64,000 nt of DNA from Nitrospinaceae bacterium (GCA_018669005.1 JABJAL010000022.1:1-64000), one strand, 5' to 3'. Positions 52,770-62,121 are shown, counted from the first letter of the stretch. Translations and numbers: made by a program. Notes: generated by a model not told the origin, from the letters alone.

Positions 52770-54010
52770 TGAAACGCTCTGACGTGCTCGTGGGCCTCGA
52801 CATTGGCACGTCGAAGATTTGCGTCATCGTGGCGGAGGTGACTGAGGACGGCTCCCTCGAAATTGTCGGTTTGGGCAAGCATGCTTCAAAAGGCCTCAAC
52901 CGTGGCGCCGTGGTCAATATCGATCAGACGGTCGAGTCCGTGCGTGCGGCCGTCGAGGAGGCCGAGTTCATCAGCGGCATTCCCATTCGCTCGGCCCATG
53001 TCGGTGTCGCTGGCGGGCATATTCGAAGTTTCAACAGTAACGGCATTGTCGCAATCAAGAATAAGGTGGTCGATGAGTCCGACGTCGAACGTGTCATTGA
53101 ACAAGGCCGTGCGGTTACGCTGGCAGCGGACCATGAAATTCTCCATGTACTTCCCCAAGAATACATTGTTGATGATCAAGAGGGCATCACCGAGCCGATA
53201 GGCATGGCCGGTGTGCGGCTCGAGTGCAAGGTCCACGTCGTGACCGGTGCGATTCCCGCAATTCAAAACATTATTCGAAGCGTGGAGCGAGCCGGGCTCA
53301 CTGTTGAGAAACTTGTTCTTCAGCCGTTGGCCTCCTCATTGGCTGCGCTTTCCGAGGATGAGCGCGATCTGGGCGTTGCCGTAGTGGATATCGGCAGCGG
53401 AACGTCCGACATCGCGGTCATCAGCAATGGCGCATTGAAATATTCGGCGGTAATTCCCGTTGGCGGAAATCACGTTACCCGGGACATCGCCATTGGTCTT
53501 CGCACCCCGGACCATCAAGCCGAGCGCATCAAGCAAGAGTTCGGCTGCGCACTGGCCTCGGTTCTTGATCACGATGAGGAGATAGAGGTGCCCAGCGTGG
53601 GTGGAAGGCCGCCGCGTGTGCTCAGCCGTCAGATGTTGGCCGAAATTATCGAGCCGAGAATGGAAGAGGTCCTTACCCTCATCCGGCGGGAAATTCAAAA
53701 AAGTGGATATGAGGACCTGCTCCCGGCTGGTGTTGTCCTGACGGGTGGCGCGAGCATCCTGACGGGTACTGAGGTGCTGGCCGAGCGCATCCTTCAGCTT
53801 CCCGTTCGCCTTGGTGCGCCGAGCGGAATCAGCGGCTTGGTCGATATGGTGAATGGCCCGATGTTCTCAACCGGAGTCGGGCTGGTCATGTACAGCATGC
53901 AGACCCCGGGAAGAAACCGCAATAACTGGCTTGTATCGAATGGAACGAACGAGTCGTTTCGGTTCGCGAGGGGCAAATTGAGGACAATTCTTTCGAGTAT
54001 TTTTAAGTGA
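52766..54010 (+). CDS. ftsA: Cell division protein FtsA
   Basis: 414-residue actin-like ATPase tethering FtsZ to the membrane. VLVGLDIGTSKICVIVAEV, the 1C (SHS2) domain, VVDIGSGTSDIAVI (phosphate 2), VLTGGASILTGTEVLAERI, and a C-terminal amphipathic helix (RGKLRTILSSIFK) for membrane attachment. The ATG overlaps the ftsQ stop; a second ATG follows at once. Confidence 0.97.
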   Translation: MMKRSDVLVGLDIGTSKICVIVAEVTEDGSLEIVGLGKHASKGLNRGAVVNIDQTVESVRAAVEEAEFISGIPIRSAHVGVAGGHIRSFNSNGIVAIKNKVVDESDVERVIEQGRAVTLAADHEILHVLPQEYIVDDQEGITEPIGMAGVRLECKVHVVTGAIPAIQNIIRSVERAGLTVEKLVLQPLASSLAALSEDERDLGVAVVDIGSGTSDIAVISNGALKYSAVIPVGGNHVTRDIAIGLRTPDHQAERIKQEFGCALASVLDHDEEIEVPSVGGRPPRVLSRQMLAEIIEPRMEEVLTLIRREIQKSGYEDLLPAGVVLTGGASILTGTEVLAERILQLPVRLGAPSGISGLVDMVNGPMFSTGVGLVMYSMQTPGRNRNNWLVSNGTNESFRFARGKLRTILSSIFK

Positions 54011-54061
54011 TTCGATTTTTCGACTGGCGGGATAAGCGGTCAAAACGCATGGGAGAAAGCA

Positions 54062-55210
54062 ATGAGCGACATGATGTTTGAATTGGAGCAGGCCAGGGAA
54101 TGCCGTGCCAGGCTTTGTGTCATCGGAGTGGGGGGCGGTGGCGGAAACGCGGTGAACACGATGATTGCCTCGGGCATGGAGGATGTCAGCTTCGTCGTGG
54201 CCAACACGGATGCACAAGCGCTTGAAAAATCGCTTGCCACGGAAAAACTCCAACTTGGCCTGGATTTGACGCACGGCCTTGGCGCGGGCGGCAACCCCGA
54301 GATGGGCCGCAAGGCGGCGCTGGAGGACACAGAGAAACTCACGCATTTCATCGAAGGGCTCGATATGTTGTTCGTCACCGCCGGGATGGGCGGCGGCACC
54401 GGCACGGGGGCGGCGCCTGTGCTGGCGCGTATTGCCAAAGAAGCCGGGATTCTCACCGTGGGCGTGGTGACACGGCCATTTGAATTCGAGGGCCCCCGGC
54501 GTATGGCTCAGGCCGAGGAGGGAATCACCGAGCTCAAGGAATCGGTCAACACACTCATTACGATTCCGAATCAACGCCTACTGGGGATGGTGGAGCGAAC
54601 CACACCCATGAAAGAGGCATTCAAGAAGGCCAACGATGTTCTTCTCCAGGCGTGTCGGGGCATCTCCGATCTCATTACGACGCCGGGTTTGATAAATCTC
54701 GACTTCGCGGATGTGCGCACCATCATGCGCGACATGGGTGGCATGGCTTTGATGGGCAGCGGTACCGGCTCCGGGGAGAATCGGGCAGTTATCGCGGCGC
54801 AAAACGCGATGTGCAGCCCGCTTCTTGAGGAGGGCTCCATTCAGGGCGCTCGCGGGGTGTTGATCAATATTTCGGGCGGCGATGATTTGTCGCTGTTCGA
54901 GGTGAACGAGGCATGCTCGATGATTCACGAGGTGGCCCACGAGGACGCGAATATTATTTTCGGCTCGGTGGTTGATCCGGAAATGGGCGACAAGATTCGG
55001 GTGACTGTCATCGCAACCGGATTTGGGCAGGGCACCGCCATCAGGGAGGTTCCACCCCTGGCGAATGAGTCGACGGGAACCGACGGCAGAAAACTTTCGG
55101 TGCCCGCCTATGTCCGGGCAAAAGGAAACAGGAAAGATTCGTCGATGAGTTATCAGCTGGATGATGATGAACTCGATGTTCCGACATTTTTAAGAAAGCA
55201 GGCTGACTGA
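54062..55210 (+). CDS. ftsZ: Cell division GTPase FtsZ
   Basis: 382 residues. [14 protein letters not shown], tubulin signature [17 protein letters not shown]7 loop region [11 protein letters not shown], and a C-terminal [16 protein letters not shown] that is the conserved peptide for FtsA and other partners. The linker between core and peptide is short (about 45 residues). GGGAGAAAG precedes the ATG. Last gene of the dcw cluster. Confidence 0.98.
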   Translation: MSDMMFELEQARECRARLCVIGVGGGGGNAVNTMIASGMEDVSFVVANTDAQALEKSLATEKLQLGLDLTHGLGAGGNPEMGRKAALEDTEKLTHFIEGLDMLFVTAGMGGGTGTGAAPVLARIAKEAGILTVGVVTRPFEFEGPRRMAQAEEGITELKESVNTLITIPNQRLLGMVERTTPMKEAFKKANDVLLQACRGISDLITTPGLINLDFADVRTIMRDMGGMALMGSGTGSGENRAVIAAQNAMCSPLLEEGSIQGARGVLINISGGDDLSLFEVNEACSMIHEVAHEDANIIFGSVVDPEMGDKIRVTVIATGFGQGTAIREVPPLANESTGTDGRKLSVPAYVRAKGNRKDSSMSYQLDDDELDVPTFLRKQAD

Positions 55211-55276
55211 GACCCCCCCCTCTGCCGCTTGGGGGAGATCCTCTCCTTGTAGGGCGGTGGATATCCCATCATAGAT

Positions 55277-55302
55277 GCCAGGGGGGCTTCGGCCCCCCTG
55301 GC
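55277..55302 (+). terminator. Very stable 11-bp GC hairpin with TTCG loop after ftsZ
   Basis: GCCAGGGGGGC (55277-55287) and GCCCCCCTGGC (55292-55302) pair perfectly around a TTCG tetraloop, 66 nt after ftsZ. C-rich sequence rather than a T-run follows. Likely a transcript-end or stability element; intrinsic termination without U-run is uncertain. Confidence 0.5.
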
Positions 55303-55336
55303 CCCCCCCTCAAAATAAGCGGCCGGGTGTATTTCC

Positions 55337-55365
55337 TTGAGACATAGCGGCTGTACATTTATAAT
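55337..55365 (+). promoter_or_regulatory. Strong sigma-70 promoter for pgeF and downstream genes
   Basis: TTGAGA at 55337-55342, exactly 17 nt, then a perfect TATAAT at 55360-55365. It follows the post-ftsZ hairpin and lies 66 nt before the pgeF ATG, separating the dcw cluster from the next unit. Confidence 0.75.
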
Positions 55366-55431
55366 CAGATTCATTGGGGACCCTTCGGTTCCGACAGATG
55401 AATTTTGGTCTGCTGTGGATGGGTGTTGCAG

Positions 55432-56226
55432 ATGAGCCATCTTGAAATTCATGAAGACAGGGGTGTCGAATTTCTCCTCTCTCCCTTGCTTGAGCAGTGC
55501 GATTTTTTGCGCCATGCGTTTAGCACCCGGCAGGGCGGGGTGAGCGAGCTGCCTTTCGGGTCGCTCAATCTGGGGGAGGCCCAAGGTGAGGCACCCGAGT
55601 GTGTCGAGGAGAATCGACGCCGTTTCTTCGAGGTGGCCGGGCTGCGGCCTGCGCGTGTTGCCGAGGTGCGGCAGGTCCATGGCGCAGACGTGGTTGAGGC
55701 CGATGAAATAATTGAGGGCGAGGATATTGGGGCGGACGGAATAATGAGCGATAAGCCCGGCGTTTTTGTGGCTGTCCAGACGGCGGACTGTGTGCCGGTA
55801 TTATTGGCGGATCCGGTGAATCGCGTGGTGGCGGCAGTGCATGCCGGGCGGCGCGGGACGGAGGAGGGCATCCTTGAAAACGCCGTCCTCAGGATGAAGG
55901 AGCGCTATGGTTCTGAGGCGAAAAATTTAATAGCGGCCCTTGGGCCGGGAATTTCGGGCCAATGTTATGAAGTCGGGGCCGAGTGCATCCCGCCCTTTCG
56001 GCAAAGATATCCTGATTGGAGAGAGTTCTGCTTGCAGGTCACCGCGGAAAAATGGCTGCTCGATTTGCCCAAGGCGGTGAGTCTTCAGCTTGGCTCGGCG
56101 GGGGTGCCCGAGGGGCAGATTGGCACGGCCCCCCACTGCACTTTTTCTGAGGCCGCCCGCTTTTTTTCCTATCGCCGGGATGGTGCGCCGACCGGGCGCC
56201 TCTTGTCGATTATTGGTATCGTATAA
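55432..56226 (+). CDS. pgeF: Purine nucleoside phosphorylase / laccase-domain protein (YfiH/PgeF)
   Basis: 264 residues of the multicopper polyphenol oxidase fold family. HAFSTRQGGVS, RQVHGADVVEADE, VQTADCVPVLLADP, AAVHAGRRGTEEGIL, GPGISGQCYEVG and TAPHCTFSEAARFFSYRRDG hold the zinc-binding His/Cys residues. Family members act as adenosine/purine nucleoside enzymes and edit cell-wall precursors (L-Ser versus L-Ala in MurC product). The location beside the dcw cluster fits the latter role. Confidence 0.92.
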   Translation: MSHLEIHEDRGVEFLLSPLLEQCDFLRHAFSTRQGGVSELPFGSLNLGEAQGEAPECVEENRRRFFEVAGLRPARVAEVRQVHGADVVEADEIIEGEDIGADGIMSDKPGVFVAVQTADCVPVLLADPVNRVVAAVHAGRRGTEEGILENAVLRMKERYGSEAKNLIAALGPGISGQCYEVGAECIPPFRQRYPDWREFCLQVTAEKWLLDLPKAVSLQLGSAGVPEGQIGTAPHCTFSEAARFFSYRRDGAPTGRLLSIIGIV

Positions 56227-56253
56227 TACGCCGCTTATGGCGGAGGATTGATG

Positions 56254-56952
56254 ATGGGGTTTAGCCAGGCGCGCTACGAGGAAGTGCTCGCGCGAGTTGC
56301 AGCGGCCGCGAAAAAATCTGGAAGACAGCCTGGGGACGTCGAACTCGTGTCGGTAAGCAAGACACAACCGCCCGAGGTCGTTGCCGAGGCCATCGAGGGC
56401 GGTGTCCGGATTTTAGGGGAAAATCGGGTGCAGGAGGCGCGGGACAAACGCGCGGCCCTTGATCCTGAACTGGCGGCCCGTGCGCGGTGGCACCTCATCG
56501 GCTCGCTCCAGCGCAACAAGGCCCGTCAGGTGCCCGGTCTTTTCGATGTGGTCGAATCGGTTGATTCTGCCGCGCTGGCATCAGCGCTTTCTGAGCGAGT
56601 GGCAGGGTCGGGCCAAGAGCCGCTTGAAGTGTTTATTCAGGTGAACACTGGTGATGAGCCGCAGAAGGGGGGGGTTCTGCCCGCCGAGCTATCGCCTCTT
56701 CTTGAGGAGATTTCCGGCCTCGCCTCAATTCGGGTGGTGGGGTTGATGTGCATCCCCCCCCTGGGCCGTGAGCCCGAGGAGAGTCGCCCCCATTTTCAGA
56801 TGTTGCGGGAGTTTCGAGATCGGGCCGCCGAATCAGGTTTCACCTCGCTGGCCCGGCTTTCGATGGGAATGTCCTCTGATTATGAGGTGGCCATAGAGGA
56901 GGGGGCCACCAGCGTTCGGGTGGGGAGGGCTATTTTCGGGGCCCGCGACTAG
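56254..56952 (+). CDS. PLP homeostasis protein YggS/YlmE family
   Basis: About 232 residues, single-domain alanine-racemase-like barrel. VSVSKTQPPEVVAEAI contains the PLP lysine; GENRVQEARDK, WHLIGSLQRNKAR, FIQVNTGDEPQKGG, GLMCIPPLG and LSMGMSSDYEVAIEEGATSVRVG follow. Binds PLP and buffers its level. The ATG at 56254 has GGAGG 7 nt upstream; ATG 56251 and TTG 56248 are in frame. It sits in the pgeF-yggS-proC-yggT order common to many bacteria. Confidence 0.93.
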   Translation: MGFSQARYEEVLARVAAAAKKSGRQPGDVELVSVSKTQPPEVVAEAIEGGVRILGENRVQEARDKRAALDPELAARARWHLIGSLQRNKARQVPGLFDVVESVDSAALASALSERVAGSGQEPLEVFIQVNTGDEPQKGGVLPAELSPLLEEISGLASIRVVGLMCIPPLGREPEESRPHFQMLREFRDRAAESGFTSLARLSMGMSSDYEVAIEEGATSVRVGRAIFGARD

Positions 56953-56977
56953 CTTTTATCCCGTTCAAGCCTTCGAT

Positions 56978-57006
56978 TTGTTTTGAGTTACAGATTCCAG
57001 TAATCT
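56978..57006 (+). promoter_or_regulatory. Weak candidate promoter for proC
   Basis: TTGTTT at 56978-56983, 17 nt, TAATCT at 57001-57006, within the 101-nt gap between yggS and proC. Both boxes deviate from consensus. Confidence 0.35.
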
Positions 57007-57053
57007 CTTATTCGTTCGATTTTTTGTTTATTCATCTTTTCAGGAGTATCTCG

Positions 57054-57863
57054 ATGGGCTCGGAGCGTATCGCCGTTATCGGCGGTGGAAACATGGGTGA
57101 GGCACTTGCTGGCGGGATGGTGTCCGCAGGCTACGCCTCTCAGGAGAGCATTATTGTTGCTGAGCCCTTTGAGGCCCGTCGTGAGTATCTCGTCTCGAAG
57201 GGATACCGAACGGTTGCCAGCGGCCCCGAGGCCGTTCGAGAGGCTGAAGTAGTGCTTTTCGCCGTCAAACCCCAGATTCTGGGCGAGGTTCTAGAATCCC
57301 TCAAAGAAGATGTGACGGCGGAAAAACTGCTTGTTTCTATCGTCGCGGGAGCCACGACCACTCGTTTTACAGACATTTTCGGAAATGATGCCCGGATCGT
57401 CCGTGTGATGCCTAATACGCCTGCCCTTGTCGGGGCCGGTGCGGCTGCGGTGTGTGCCGGAGGGGCAGCGAGCGAGGAGGATCTCGCCACCGCCCGGGTA
57501 ATGCTCGAATCAGTGGGCCTCGCGGTCGAGGTTCCCGAGTCACAGATGGATGCCGTGACAGGGCTTTCGGGCAGCGGTCCCGCCTATGTATTTCAATTCA
57601 TCGAGGCGATGGCGGACGGCGGGGTTTGCGCCGGTCTTCCCCGGGACAAGGCGTTGATGCTTGCCGCCCAGACGGTGCAGGGGGCCGCGAGGATGGTGCT
57701 CGAATTGAACGAGCATCCTGGACGGCTCAAGGATATGGTGGCCTCACCAGGCGGCACCACCATTGCGGGGCTCCATGCGATGGAAAAGGGAGGCCTTCGC
57801 GCCGCAGTCATCGATGCCATCATGGCTGCCACCAATAGAAGCGCGGAGCTTGGGAAGGGTTAG
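57054..57863 (+). CDS. proC: Pyrroline-5-carboxylate reductase
   Basis: 269 residues; last step of proline synthesis. NAD(P)-binding IAVIGGGNMGEALAGGM, VLFAVKPQILGEVL, RVMPNTPALVGAGA, and the ProC signature LSGSGPAYVFQFIEAM plus SPGGTTIAGLHAMEKGG. The ATG at 57054 follows AGGAG at 7 nt; the upstream in-frame start lacks a signal. Confidence 0.96.
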   Translation: MGSERIAVIGGGNMGEALAGGMVSAGYASQESIIVAEPFEARREYLVSKGYRTVASGPEAVREAEVVLFAVKPQILGEVLESLKEDVTAEKLLVSIVAGATTTRFTDIFGNDARIVRVMPNTPALVGAGAAAVCAGGAASEEDLATARVMLESVGLAVEVPESQMDAVTGLSGSGPAYVFQFIEAMADGGVCAGLPRDKALMLAAQTVQGAARMVLELNEHPGRLKDMVASPGGTTIAGLHAMEKGGLRAAVIDAIMAATNRSAELGKG

Positions 57864-57892
57864 GCCCGCTGTTTTCAAAAAGGGAGTAATGC

Positions 57893-58189
57893 GTGTTTAT
57901 TGTTTCCAATTTCATCAGCGCGAGTGCGACGCTCATCGGGTACGTTTTGACGCTCTACATGTGGCTCATCATCATCCGCGCGCTTCTATCGTGGGTGAAT
58001 CCCGATCCCGATAATCCGATAGTCCAGATACTTTATCGCCTGACCGAGCCGGCGCTCTACGCGGTCCGCCGTCGGATGCCCGACATTGGCGGATTGGATC
58101 TGAGCCCAATCATTATTTTGATCGCAATTATGTTTCTTCAAAGTTTTCTGGTCAGAAGCCTTTATGACATCGCTAATTTAATGCGTTGA
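57893..58189 (+). CDS. YggT family membrane protein (YlmG-like)
   Basis: 98 residues with two hydrophobic segments (about 5-27 and 66-86) flanking SWVNPDPDNPIVQILYRLTEPALYAVRR, the YggT/Ycf19 signature. Linked to division-site and nucleoid organisation in other bacteria. GTG start with AGGGAG 7 nt upstream. Lies between proC and divIVA. Confidence 0.9.
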   Translation: MFIVSNFISASATLIGYVLTLYMWLIIIRALLSWVNPDPDNPIVQILYRLTEPALYAVRRRMPDIGGLDLSPIIILIAIMFLQSFLVRSLYDIANLMR

Positions 58190-58214
58190 ACTGCTGCATT
58201 GGAGGACCCGCCCA

Positions 58215-58769
58215 ATGAAAATGACAGGAACGGATATTAGGACACAAGAATTTCCGAAAAAACTTCGTGGCTATGACACGCTCGACGTGATCGCTTTTCT
58301 CCAGTTCGTGGCTGACGAGGTGGATATTCAGAACACCAAATACGGAGAGTTGAGCGAGGAGAATGAGAAATTATCGGTAAGGCTCAAAGAATTGCAGGAC
58401 AAGGAAAGTCTCCTTGAGAAGAGTCTTCAGGCTGTCAATGAACTGCGCGAGGAAGTGAAAACCAACTCGAAGACTGCTCTAGATCATTCCCGTGCCGAAT
58501 CCGAGAGAATAGTAGCCCAGGCTGAGGAGGCGGCCTCGCGTATCCTTGAGGAGGCGGAATGGAATTCTCGTCGCCTGAAGGATGAAGTCGCCACGCTTGA
58601 GAAACTGCGGGACAAAACACTCAAAGATCTTGCCGGGCTGCTTCGCACTCAGACAACTCTTCTTGAGAGCGAGGCGCAGCGCCTCGATATCGATATTTCA
58701 GAAATTTCCGCGTCAAGTGGTTCAAACATCGTTCCGATCAATAAAAAGGCCGAGAGCGAGGGATCGTGA
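58215..58769 (+). CDS. divIVA: DivIVA domain protein
   Basis: 184 residues. The N-terminal membrane-binding motif TQEFPKKLRGYDTLDVIAFLQFVADE is the DivIVA signature; a long coiled coil (about 45-165) and a short polar tail follow. DivIVA proteins mark curved membrane at poles or septa. The neighbourhood (yggT upstream, yggU downstream, dcw nearby) supports the call. GTGA overlap with the next gene. Confidence 0.9.
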   Translation: MKMTGTDIRTQEFPKKLRGYDTLDVIAFLQFVADEVDIQNTKYGELSEENEKLSVRLKELQDKESLLEKSLQAVNELREEVKTNSKTALDHSRAESERIVAQAEEAASRILEEAEWNSRRLKDEVATLEKLRDKTLKDLAGLLRTQTTLLESEAQRLDIDISEISASSGSNIVPINKKAESEGS

Positions 58770-59071
58770 TTCCCACTCGCCGCGGCGGCGGGGGGGTGAG
58801 TTTCGTGGTCGCGGTCCAGCCTCGGGCCTCGCGGGCGGCCATCGAGGGGGTGCTCGGTGAGGCCCTTAAGGTTCGCCTGACGGCGCCGCCTGTGGATGGT
58901 GCCGCAAACAAGCAGTGTGTCGAGCTACTTGCCAAAGCGTTTGGGGTGCCCAAGAGCAAGGTTGTAATTGTCTCGGGCGCAAGCTCGAAGCGAAAGAGGG
59001 TTCGAATCCTTCACGAGGATTTGTCCGCCATTGAAGACGAACTGGCGGCTCTGATAACAAAAGCCTCCTAA
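58766..59071 (+). CDS. DUF167 family protein (YggU)
   Basis: 101 residues. FVVAVQPRASRAAIEGVLGEALKVRLTAPPVDGAAN and a VSGASSKRKRVRI segment are the YggU/DUF167 hallmarks. A small alpha/beta protein of unknown function. GTG start overlaps the divIVA stop. Confidence 0.93.
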   Translation: MIPTRRGGGGVSFVVAVQPRASRAAIEGVLGEALKVRLTAPPVDGAANKQCVELLAKAFGVPKSKVVIVSGASSKRKRVRILHEDLSAIEDELAALITKAS

Positions 59072-59113
59072 ATTTTGACCGGATAGTCCCTGCTCCTGGT
59101 TGGAGATAAAATT

Positions 59114-60163
59114 TTGGAAATCGAAGGTAATTTCAACACGCTCGAATTCAAGGATGGCGCGCTCCGTCTTATTGACCAGCGCCGCCTTCCCGAGGAGGAA
59201 AGCTACGTCGATTGCCGCACCGAGGCCGAGGTGGCTGACGCCATTCGGGATATGGTGGTGCGGGGCGCCCCGGCGATTGGTGTTGCGGCGGCCTATGGAA
59301 TGGCGCTCGCCGCCGCCGGTAGCGCAAATTTGTCACAGGCCGAGGAGGTAGCTGCCCTCGATGCTGCCGCCGCGCTGCTGGCGGACACCCGCCCGACGGC
59401 GGTCAATCTGTTTTGGGCGATAAAGAAAATGCTTGCGGCCATCGCCGAGAGCGAATCGACTGGAGAAGACTTGGCGGCAGAGCTTCTTGATCTCGCCCAT
59501 GAAATGCACCGCGAGGATATTGCCATCTGCCGTGAGATTGGAGACCGGGGCGCGGCGCTTCTTGGGCCGGACACGAGCCTTCTTACCCACTGTAATGCCG
59601 GTGCGCTGGCTACGGCGGGCTACGGCACAGCCACCGGGGTGATACGGAGCGGATTTCAAGACGGAAAGGTGAGCCGAGTATTCGTAGATGAGACTCGCCC
59701 CTTTTTACAGGGAGCAAGACTTACCGCCTGGGAGCTATCTCGCGATGATATCCCGGTTGTGGTGATCACTGACAACATGGCGGCTTATTGTATGCAGCAG
59801 GGCAAGATCGGTGCCGTTGTTGTTGGGGCTGATCGCGTGGCGGCGAATGGCGATGTCGCGAACAAGATTGGCACCTATGGGGTGGCTATTCTTGCCCGTG
59901 AGCATAAGATTCCATTTTATGTGGCCGCTCCTATCAGCACCATTGATCTGGACACGCCAAGCGGGGAAGGGATTCCGATCGAGGAGCGTCCGGAAGAGGA
60001 AGTTCGGCAAATCGGAGGGAAAATGATCACTCCCGAGGGGGTGGAAGTGTTCAATCCGGCCTTCGATGTAACACCCGCCTCGATGGTGGACGGCCTCATC
60101 ACCGAGCGGGGGATAGTTCGGTTGTCGAAGGGCGAGAGCGTCACAAAGCTATATGACTCCTAA
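59114..60163 (+). CDS. mtnA: S-methyl-5-thioribose-1-phosphate isomerase
   Basis: 349 residues; methionine salvage. [33 protein letters not shown] with Cys160, [18 protein letters not shown], and [20 protein letters not shown] with Asp240. These two residues have the same numbers as the catalytic pair of the B. subtilis enzyme. This separates it from eIF2B-like paralogues. TTG start with GGAG upstream. No other mtn gene is in the window. Confidence 0.94.
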   Translation: MEIEGNFNTLEFKDGALRLIDQRRLPEEESYVDCRTEAEVADAIRDMVVRGAPAIGVAAAYGMALAAAGSANLSQAEEVAALDAAAALLADTRPTAVNLFWAIKKMLAAIAESESTGEDLAAELLDLAHEMHREDIAICREIGDRGAALLGPDTSLLTHCNAGALATAGYGTATGVIRSGFQDGKVSRVFVDETRPFLQGARLTAWELSRDDIPVVVITDNMAAYCMQQGKIGAVVVGADRVAANGDVANKIGTYGVAILAREHKIPFYVAAPISTIDLDTPSGEGIPIEERPEEEVRQIGGKMITPEGVEVFNPAFDVTPASMVDGLITERGIVRLSKGESVTKLYDS

Positions 60164-60225
60164 TTGTACTGTAATCAAATAGATGGAAAGTGTGTTTCGT
60201 TGGTGCCCAAGGTGCGTGGGGCATG

Positions 60226-60254
60226 TTGACTTGAAAAAGGCGGCGGCATATAAA
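60226..60254 (+). promoter_or_regulatory. Strong promoter for tRNA-Asp
   Basis: TTGACT at 60226-60231, 17 nt, TATAAA at 60249-60254; the tRNA begins 41 nt after the -10 box. Confidence 0.7.
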
Positions 60255-60295
60255 CTGATTCGCCTTACCAATTGGCGACAAATTAGAATAACGTG

Positions 60296-60372
60296 GGGGC
60301 TGTAGCGAAGCTGGTTATCGCGCCGGCCTGTCAAGCCGGAGATCGCGGGTTCGATCCCCGTCAGCCCCGCCA
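60296..60372 (+). tRNA. tRNA-Asp (anticodon GTC), CCA encoded
   Basis: Acceptor GGGGCTG/CAGCCCC with discriminator G and CCA; D stem GCGA/TCGC; anticodon stem CCGGC/GCCGG with loop CTGTCAA; T loop TTCGATC. All arms pair well. Confidence 0.95.
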
Positions 60373-60381
60373 TTTTTTTAA

Positions 60382-60414
60382 AAGCCGCTAGGGTGCATCC
60401 TGGCGGTTTTTTTT
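60382..60414 (+). terminator. Rho-independent terminator after tRNA-Asp
   Basis: AAGCCGCTAGG (60382-60392) pairs with CCTGGCGGTTT (60399-60409, two G-T wobbles) around GTGCAT, with eight T at 60407-60414. The clearest intrinsic terminator in the window. Confidence 0.85.
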
Positions 60415-60441
60415 CCAGGCTTTTTTGAGGAGGGGAGACAG

Positions 60442-62121
60442 ATGAGTGGAAATGAGGAACTGATTCACGCAGGCAAAGCGATCGCCGATGCCCTCGTCAG
60501 GGAGAATGTTAAAAAAGTATTTTGTCTTCCCGGCTCGCACGTTCTTCAAATCTACGATGGATTGCGGCAGGCGCCATCGATCCAGCTAGTCACCTGTAAG
60601 ATGGAGCCGAATATCTCTCTGATGGCGGACGCCTATGGCCGCATATCAGGAGAGCCTGGCGTCGGACTGACGACTGCCGGACCAGGGGCCATCAACTCGC
60701 TTGCTGGCGTTGCTCAGGCCTACGGCGCCGCCTCCCCGATGGTCCACCTCACGGGCTCTGTTCCCCTCAACGCCTCGCGCGAGGCGTTTCATGGCGTGGA
60801 CAACCCTGAGTTCACGGTCGATATGTTTCGACACGCAACGAAGTGGAGCGTTCGCCTTGAGCGTCTTGAGGATATTCCCGCCGTCATGGCCAAGGCTTTC
60901 CACATTGCCCGGAGCGGCCGACCGGGCCCTGTGCATGTCGAGTTTCCGCGTGCTACCGACTACGCGCCTTTTATTCTACAGCCAGAGCGGGTGTCGTATC
61001 CCGTCAGCAGCTCTCAGCCGGCTGAGGTGGTCGAGCCGACGCGAGAGGATGTCGAGCAGGTGGCCCAGCGAATCCTGGACGCGAAGCTCCCCGTTTTTTG
61101 TGCGGGAAAGGGCGTGATCCGCAAAGGGGCGATGGAGGAGTTGGCCAAACTCTCGGAAATGTTTTCCATCCCGGTGGTCTATCCCCAGGATGCGATGGGC
61201 GTAATACGGGATGATCATCCCTTTGCGGCTGGACATTATGCCCCGGCGCGGCAGGACCCGCGATTTAAATATGTTATGGAAGACGCCGACCTGATTGTGT
61301 CGATAGGCCTCAGGGCGGATACCGCCGAGGTGGATCATCTTGAGGCGTTTGGGCCCTCCGATAGGATTCTCGTTGGCTTCGACAATGCTGAGGATGAGCA
61401 TTATTCGAAAAAAGATGAGTTCGTGGCCGACCCAAAATTGTTCATGACGCTACTTTTGGAGCGAATGAGCAAAGAGTCCCGGCCGCCCAACGAGGAACTC
61501 AAAAGCGAGATTGCCCGAATCCGCACCGAGTATCGAACTGCCGTCCGCGCCCATCTGGACGGCTCGCGGGATAACGTTCCGGTGCATCCTGGATTTATCA
61601 TCGAGTCCATTGCCGACTGGGTGGGGCCTGACGATGTGGTTGTCAGCGATGTGGGCAACAGCCAGATGTGGAGCCGCTACTATATTCCCATCCATCATCA
61701 TGAATCGCTCATGCAGTCGGGCGTGTGGAACGCGATGTCGTTCTGCCTGCCGTCTGCGATTGTGGCCAAGCTTGAATACCCGGACCGAAACGTGGTGGGC
61801 ATCTCGGGCGACGGGGCCTTTTTGATGACGATTGGCGATTTTGTCACTGCTTGTGAGTACGGGGCGAACGTGGTTTTCGTTGTCTTCAACGACGGCGCTT
61901 TCTCGCAGATGGTTGGCCAGCAGACGAACCTCTACGGCGAATCCTACGGGAGCAATTTTGAGAGTCCCAATTTTGCTGAAATAGCGACGGCCTGCGGCGG
62001 TTTCGGTATTCGCGTTGATGAGCCAGGCGCGCTCAAGCCTGCACTGGAGGCGGCAAGAGCCTCGGGGCTTGCTGCCATCGTCGATGTCGTCACCACGTTT
62101 CAGCCAACGCCCCCTTATTAA
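60442..62121 (+). CDS. Thiamine-pyrophosphate enzyme (acetolactate-synthase-like)
   Basis: 559 residues in the three-domain ALS/benzoylformate decarboxylase architecture: PYR domain with catalytic Glu55 (CKMEPNISLMADAYGR) and TTAGPGAINSLAGVAQAY, central domain (LPVFCAGKGVIRKGAMEEL), and PP domain with ISGDGAFLMTIGDF (GDG at 456-458) and VFNDGAF as the metal/TPP motif. The usual Lys/Arg and FAD signatures of true acetolactate synthases are not obvious, and there is no small subunit nearby. With the dehydrogenase, MarR and monooxygenase genes downstream, a 2-oxoacid decarboxylase or lyase in catabolism is likely; the substrate is unknown. Confidence 0.85.
   Translation: MSGNEELIHAGKAIADALVRENVKKVFCLPGSHVLQIYDGLRQAPSIQLVTCKMEPNISLMADAYGRISGEPGVGLTTAGPGAINSLAGVAQAYGAASPMVHLTGSVPLNASREAFHGVDNPEFTVDMFRHATKWSVRLERLEDIPAVMAKAFHIARSGRPGPVHVEFPRATDYAPFILQPERVSYPVSSSQPAEVVEPTREDVEQVAQRILDAKLPVFCAGKGVIRKGAMEELAKLSEMFSIPVVYPQDAMGVIRDDHPFAAGHYAPARQDPRFKYVMEDADLIVSIGLRADTAEVDHLEAFGPSDRILVGFDNAEDEHYSKKDEFVADPKLFMTLLLERMSKESRPPNEELKSEIARIRTEYRTAVRAHLDGSRDNVPVHPGFIIESIADWVGPDDVVVSDVGNSQMWSRYYIPIHHHESLMQSGVWNAMSFCLPSAIVAKLEYPDRNVVGISGDGAFLMTIGDFVTACEYGANVVFVVFNDGAFSQMVGQQTNLYGESYGSNFESPNFAEIATACGGFGIRVDEPGALKPALEAARASGLAAIVDVVTTFQPTPPY

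Noticed and set aside
55211-55330. CRISPR-like or tandem repeat from the C-rich and G-rich runs after ftsZ
   Set aside because: The runs are explained by one hairpin; there is no repeat-spacer periodicity.
56199-56227. Promoter with TATAAT at 56222 before yggS
   Set aside because: No acceptable -35 box at 16-18 nt; the -10 match lies at the end of pgeF and may be chance.
60442-62121. ilvB acetolactate synthase large subunit
   Set aside because: No ilvN small subunit or ilvC beside it, and the context is a dehydrogenase with a MarR regulator; only the broader TPP-enzyme family is supportable.
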